A DNA stretch of 64,000 nucleotides. It comes from Gonium pectorale (Eukaryota; Chlorophyta; Chlorophyceae; Chlamydomonadales; Volvocaceae). The stretch covers positions 263,341-327,340 of the forward strand of contig LSYV01000053.1 of the NCBI GenBank assembly GCA_001584585.1, in the 5' to 3' direction. Under the pieces are notes generated by a model. It searched no databases. It had not been told where the DNA came from and saw only the letters and a list, made by a program, of their open reading frames with translations. Shown in pieces: positions 59,501 through 64,000 of the stretch. How positions within the stretch are numbered: position 1 is the stretch's first letter; each line of letters begins with the position of its first letter. The translations under genes were made by a program, and so were the position numbers.

Positions 59501-62500
59501 ACATAGGGAAGCTGGAAGCCATTCGCGCAAGACTGCTGAACCTTGGCGGCTGCATTGGCAGGCCGGACCTTGCCGAGGGCGGCACTAAGGTGTTTCCTGA
59601 AAGCGCCGCGCCTTCGAGTCTGACCTTGCTGCGCCTTAAGCGCCTGTCTTGCCTGTCTAGCGGGATGTATGCTACAAGGCAACAACACCCTTTGGCTCAA
59701 ATATTCACGTCGATGCAGTGCTGCTCAAGCTGTGCGGCCCCTTCCTGGATCCGGGCCCGGCCTCGCCCTTCTGGCGCCGCGTGGACCCCGCCTTCGTGGC
59801 GGCGGGCGGCCTGCTGGACGGGTCATACGGCGGGGAGACGCGGCTGGCGGCGGCCAGCGAGGAGGAGGCGGCCTGGCGGGAGAGGCTCGGCAGCAACGCC
59901 GGGGCGTCCGGCAGCGGACCAAGTGCGTGGCGCTGCTGGCGGCGGATTTGGGCAGCGGGCGGGGGCAGTTGGGAGTTGCATTGGAGGTGGTCCGTGGCGG
60001 GCGGCGGGCGGCATGCGGCGCGGAGGCTTTGCAGGGAGGGCGGAGCTGGGCAGGGGTGCTCGGGGAGGGGTGGCGGGGGCAGGGCCCGCGGGCGGCGCGA
60101 TGCTGGGGCCGCGGCCAGGGTGTAGGGGGCTGGATCCCGCCGAGCTGCGCCTGGGACCGGCCTTATGGGCCGCATCGGTTGGGCTGCGGAGTCCCCTGCG
60201 TGGCGGCAAAATGCTGCCAGAGCCCGTCCACACACGTGCGCGTCTTCGGACGCCTACGCCCACCCACACATCCGATCATCTACCAGGGTGCCGGCACCCT
60301 TTGTGAGCGCCCGACTAAATCAGGGACGGGATACGTGTCGCTCGCGCACGCCGCGATGCAGGCACGGCCACCGGCGGCGCACTTGCTGGCCCTGAGCCCT
60401 TCCACTGCACCTGCTCCGCCTTATGGCTGACCGCCTCACCCTCCCAACCCCTTTTGTGTACGCGGGTCCCTCTTCCTTTATAGCTTTCTATCTTTGCACG
60501 CTAGGACTGAGCCTTGACTTCGGGTCACGCGGCTGCAGGCTCGCCAGCCGGTGCAGCTGGCGGCGACGAGCGCTTCCACTTCATCTGCTCCGCCTTCTTC
60601 CTCACGGCGCACGCTCTGCACATCGGGCCGCTGCGCTCCATGACGTACGTGGAGGAGGACCTGGCGAGGTCCGTTCACTACCTGAAGGTGAGGGCGGGGG
60701 TCTGGGACGTGGCTTTCCGGCGCCTTCAGTTGTCTTCCCAAGCAGCCCGTCTCGGTGCATGGTGCAACTGGTTGAGGGCCTGGCGCGGACGTTCACGGCG
60801 TTGCATGCTTGGGGGGTCAACTCTCCGCGCCCAGCGGCGTGCTCATCTTTGCCCTCGCCTTCGGCACCCATGCTCGTCCACTGCTGCGTGTTGGCCGTCC
60901 CTTGACACTGCTTATTTTGTGTGACTGGCTGCAGAGTGTGGTGCAGCAGCTCGAGGCGGCGGCGCAGGGGTGAGCAAATGCGCTATTGGCCTATTGCCTA
61001 TTGGGCTCTCATTCAACCATCGCGCTACAGACGCCGGTTTACGGGCTGGAGAAATGCCCAAATGTGCCCCAAACCCGGCCCCGTGGCCCACGCGGCCTTC
61101 GCAGCCTGCTCTTCTGCTCTGATCGTTTTAATGAGTCACAATGTGCCCTCGGGTGGTTGATAGTTCTCCGCGGCCTCTGGGTCCCGAAATAAGTCCTCAC
61201 TATGCTGCGTATGGCTACAAGTGTCGGCGCTCAACACTGCGGACTCTTTGTTTGCACTGCAGGGCCGGAAACCCCGCCGAGCGGGCGATGGCTGAGCTGC
61301 AGCTCCAACGTGCCAGGGCGCAGATGGACGCGGTGCAGGTCAGCAGGGGGCGTCCTGTTGCCAAGCGTCCAGGCCGCTGCCACTGTGGGCGCCTTCTTCC
61401 TGTTGCAGCGCCAAGACAGTCGCTGCCTGTGAAATGGATGCAATTCCAATCGTCGTCCTCCCCGTGCCCGAGCTCCCCCGCGCCGTCAGTCCGCGCCGAT
61501 CTTTACACCCCGGTCTTGTGCGGCCTGCCCCCACGCCGCCAGGTCCGATACAAGTCGCTCATCTGCGCGATTCTGGACCCCGCGCTGGTGACGGACATGC
61601 TGGCCTTCTACAGGTGCGGGTCGCGGGTTGTTCCCCAAGGCCGCTTGCGGGTCGTAGCTCTGCCGGTCCTGCACCGGGCCTCGCAGTTCCAAGTACGCAG
61701 GACATGTTGCTTGGCCGTGCTGACATCGCGGTCTCACAGGTCGCCCACAAGTAGGCTTAGATCGCCACAAGATTATGGGCCTATGTTGTCGCGAGCTACG
61801 ACCTATGTTACGTCTATGTTAACCGCACTTCCTGGCGTCCTTTCCCGTGTTGCGCTGCGATACTGGGGCCCCATCACCGCCACTTCCACCGACCCGTACC
61901 TCGCCGCCCCGCCGTCGCAGGCTTATGGCAGCTTGGCTGACCTCCCTGGCGACTGGCGGCACCTCCATGGGCGGCTCGCTGCAGCTGCCGCTCCCAGAGC
62001 CCGCGCCGCAGGCCTTCACGTGCATGCCGGTGGGTGGTTGCGGGTGGGTAGTTACCAGTGGGGTTGTTGCAGGTGGGTCTACCGGCCGATGTCGGCTGGG
62101 GAGTATGAACAGAGCAGCGAGCCCATGTGCATGCAAGATCGCATGCACGTGCCAACGTGCGCAGGTCGGGACAGCTATCCTGGCGTGGTGGAAGCACCAT
62201 GGCTCCATGGGAGTAGCCATCCCTGCACCTGTTTGCGGGCATAGTGTAGACGGGCCGCCAGAAGAGGGTGGCGCTCCGAAGTATTCTGCTGCGGCGTTCA
62301 GCAGCACTTGTGTGCTGCTGCTGCTTGTGCTGCTGCTTGTCCCTCCACGGTGCCGCCTCCCTCTCTGCAGGCCCCCCCATCTCCGTGGGCATGCGCCACA
62401 GGCTTTCATTGAGAGAACGCTTCCCAACCCACTGACCCATCTCCGCATCCGCCCACTCAGGAGTACTTTGTGGAGGACATGGCCTCGCTGCTGCTGTTCG

Positions 62501-64000
62501 TGGGCCGCATGGCGCCGCAGCTGCTGTCCTCCGCCGCTGACGGGGCGGGCGTGCGGCTTGACGAGTTCGCGGTGTTCTTCACCTCGCTCATGGCGTCGCC
62601 CAAGTACATCCGCTCCGCCTTCCTGCGGTGCGTCCAACACGCACCGCGAGGGGGTTGCGAAGAAGAGAACGGTCGGACCGCGTGACCGCCGAATCGCAAA
62701 ACGGGTCGATAACACTGTGGCGGTCTTAGCGTAGTTGTGGGCGAGAGGGGTAATTGGGAGACATAAAACAGGGGCGCGGCAGCGCATCCGGCACAGGACG
62801 ACTTCATGTTGACTGAACAAAGTCTGCTTGCCTGCCGGCCTGTTTGCCTTACTGCAGGCCGTCCTGCATTCTCACTACTAAGTGCATGCTTTCCTGCCCG
62901 TGGGCCGTTTGTACAGCTCCAAGCTGAGCGAGGTTCTGGAGCTGTGGCTGCCGCAACAGGAGGACGAGGCTGGCAGGTGAGCAGCTTGTTGGCTGGGGTG
63001 GGCGGTCTAGTCGGCTCCCTGGGTAAATGGCCACGATGGGACTTGCGTGTTGACCTTGGGCATCATGTCTCCCGCCCCTCAGGATGCCCTCCTTCCGGCG
63101 CCGCCCGGCGGGTGGCCCCTCCGCCGACCTGGCCGCGCTCTTCAACTGCCACCCGCTCGTCGTGCAACATCTCACGCCCGTGCTCGTACGGCTGTACAAC
63201 GACATAGAGCATACTGAGCGCGAGGGCGCCTTCTACTTCAAATTCACCATGCGGACCACCATCGCCAACATCCTGAAGTACCTGTGGGCCCAGCCGCAGC
63301 ACCGGTAAGCCACCGTCGGAGAGAAGGACTCATTGCAACTACGGTACGGTCTTTGTGACGCGTACCAAGCGGGCATAGATTACACATTGACATTGTGGTG
63401 TAATGTCTCGTATGGGAGGTAGGGGGCGGAGCGGAGGAGCCCAGTAGAAAGGCCGGTCCCAGCACTGGCGCCTCCCTGCGCTGTCGTTTGGCAGGGGCGG
63501 GGAATTAGGCGAGCGAGATGCGGGTGACGACGCTGGTTTTGCGGGAGCACGATGGCCGAGCAGCGTTCGGTTTGCGTGCCGCATTCACCCAGCGGCGCAG
63601 TGGACATCCATGGCTCTCACCGTTTCATGTGGGGTCTTGTTGCCGCAGGGCCGTGTGGCTGGCCTGGGTGAAGTCGGAGGAGTACCGCGGCCACAGCGAG
63701 AAGTTCGCAAGCATGCTGCTCAACGACCTCACCTACCTGCTGGACGAGGTACGTTGGCGGTTGACATTTGGCACGGCTGAGCGCGTTGCCAGTTGACGGT
63801 TGGGCGACGCTGTACCACCGTCGGCGTTAGCGGACTCTTGTTGGGGCTGGCGCATGGATGGGCGTCAGGCAAGGGCTTGCGGTGCAGCCATACCCGCATG
63901 CTGGGCGGCATGGAAGACACAGGCGCAAAGGACTGACTTCACGACGGGGTAAATACGGGGTTGATGGAGTGGAGGAGCATTTGTTACACTCCCTCACGCG
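56578..64000 (+). CDS. Ubiquitin conjugation factor E4 (UFD2/UBE4 family), 3' end beyond window
   Basis: E4 enzymes extend ubiquitin chains on proteasome substrates, working with Cdc48/p97. Exons: 56578-56688, 56766-56960, 57325-57399, 57655-57919, 58146-58356, 58599-58764, 59231-59372, 59719-59922, 60539-60687, 60935-60969, 61263-61338, 61543-61613, 61921-62029, 62461-62627, 62917-62976, 63083-63304 and 63649-63748. All phases join. Matches to the plant/yeast UFD2 core by recall: PIHYLMGCYERSSEEL, PAGFLEELAVRHD, LGPFFNIS, DGFLVNVSTVLLKLCGPFLD, FHFICSAFFLTAHALHIG, FTCMPEYFVEDMASLLLF, FTSLMASPKYIRSAFLR, NILKYLWAQP, LLNDLTYLLDE. Start MAEMESVFSRIFAVKL fits the family N-terminus. The C-terminal U-box is outside. 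Intron 5 has a GC donor (CAG|GCGCGC). Confidence 0.92.

Overview
The window looks like nuclear DNA of a volvocine/chlamydomonadalean green alga. Evidence: GC-rich sequence, dense short introns with GTGAGC/GTAAG donors and CTGCAG acceptors, long Ser-Pro (hydroxyproline-rich glycoprotein) linkers, an RRLLQ motif after an N-terminal domain, and TKL-type kinases with an HGDL catalytic loop. The species cannot be named from the sequence. No rRNA, tRNA, CRISPR array or bacterial operon was recognised. There is one assembly gap (N, 52414-53020).

Region 1 (1-18033, minus) is a single very large modular gene for a secreted or cell-wall protein. Its repeating unit is four PAN/Apple-like cysteine domains, a Pro-rich linker, a beta-rich domain with a CPxG motif, and a fifth PAN-like domain ending in C-x-G-T-[YF]-V-R. 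Six successive units are seen. The gene runs off the left edge.

Region 2 (18034-21478) has no intact gene that I can support. It holds a frameshifted jacalin-like relic.

Region 3 (21479-45765, minus) holds two tandem paralogous genes, here called A (21479-32805) and B (35101-45765). Each encodes a receptor-like kinase: signal peptide, C-type-lectin-like domain, Cys-containing ectodomain, second C-type-lectin-like domain, jacalin-like lectin domain, one transmembrane helix and a TKL kinase. I rebuilt about 27-28 exons per gene by comparing the copies; many exons have exactly equal length. The lectin exons are nearly identical in DNA, while introns and kinase exons have diverged. The 2.3-kb spacer holds a small Cys-rich reading frame and a MITE-like palindrome.

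Region 4 (46626 to about 54 kb, minus) is a Gly/Pro-rich, probably membrane-anchored protein of unknown function, interrupted by the gap. A small unknown membrane-protein gene follows at 55332-56400 (minus).

Region 5 (56578 to the right edge, plus) is a ubiquitin conjugation factor E4 (UFD2/UBE4) gene. Seventeen exons are resolved in continuous phase; the C-terminal U-box lies beyond the window.

Functionally, regions 1 and 3 form a same-strand block of extracellular PAN protein plus lectin receptor kinases. This suggests, without proving it, a locus for extracellular-matrix or carbohydrate sensing. Regions 4 and 5 look unrelated.
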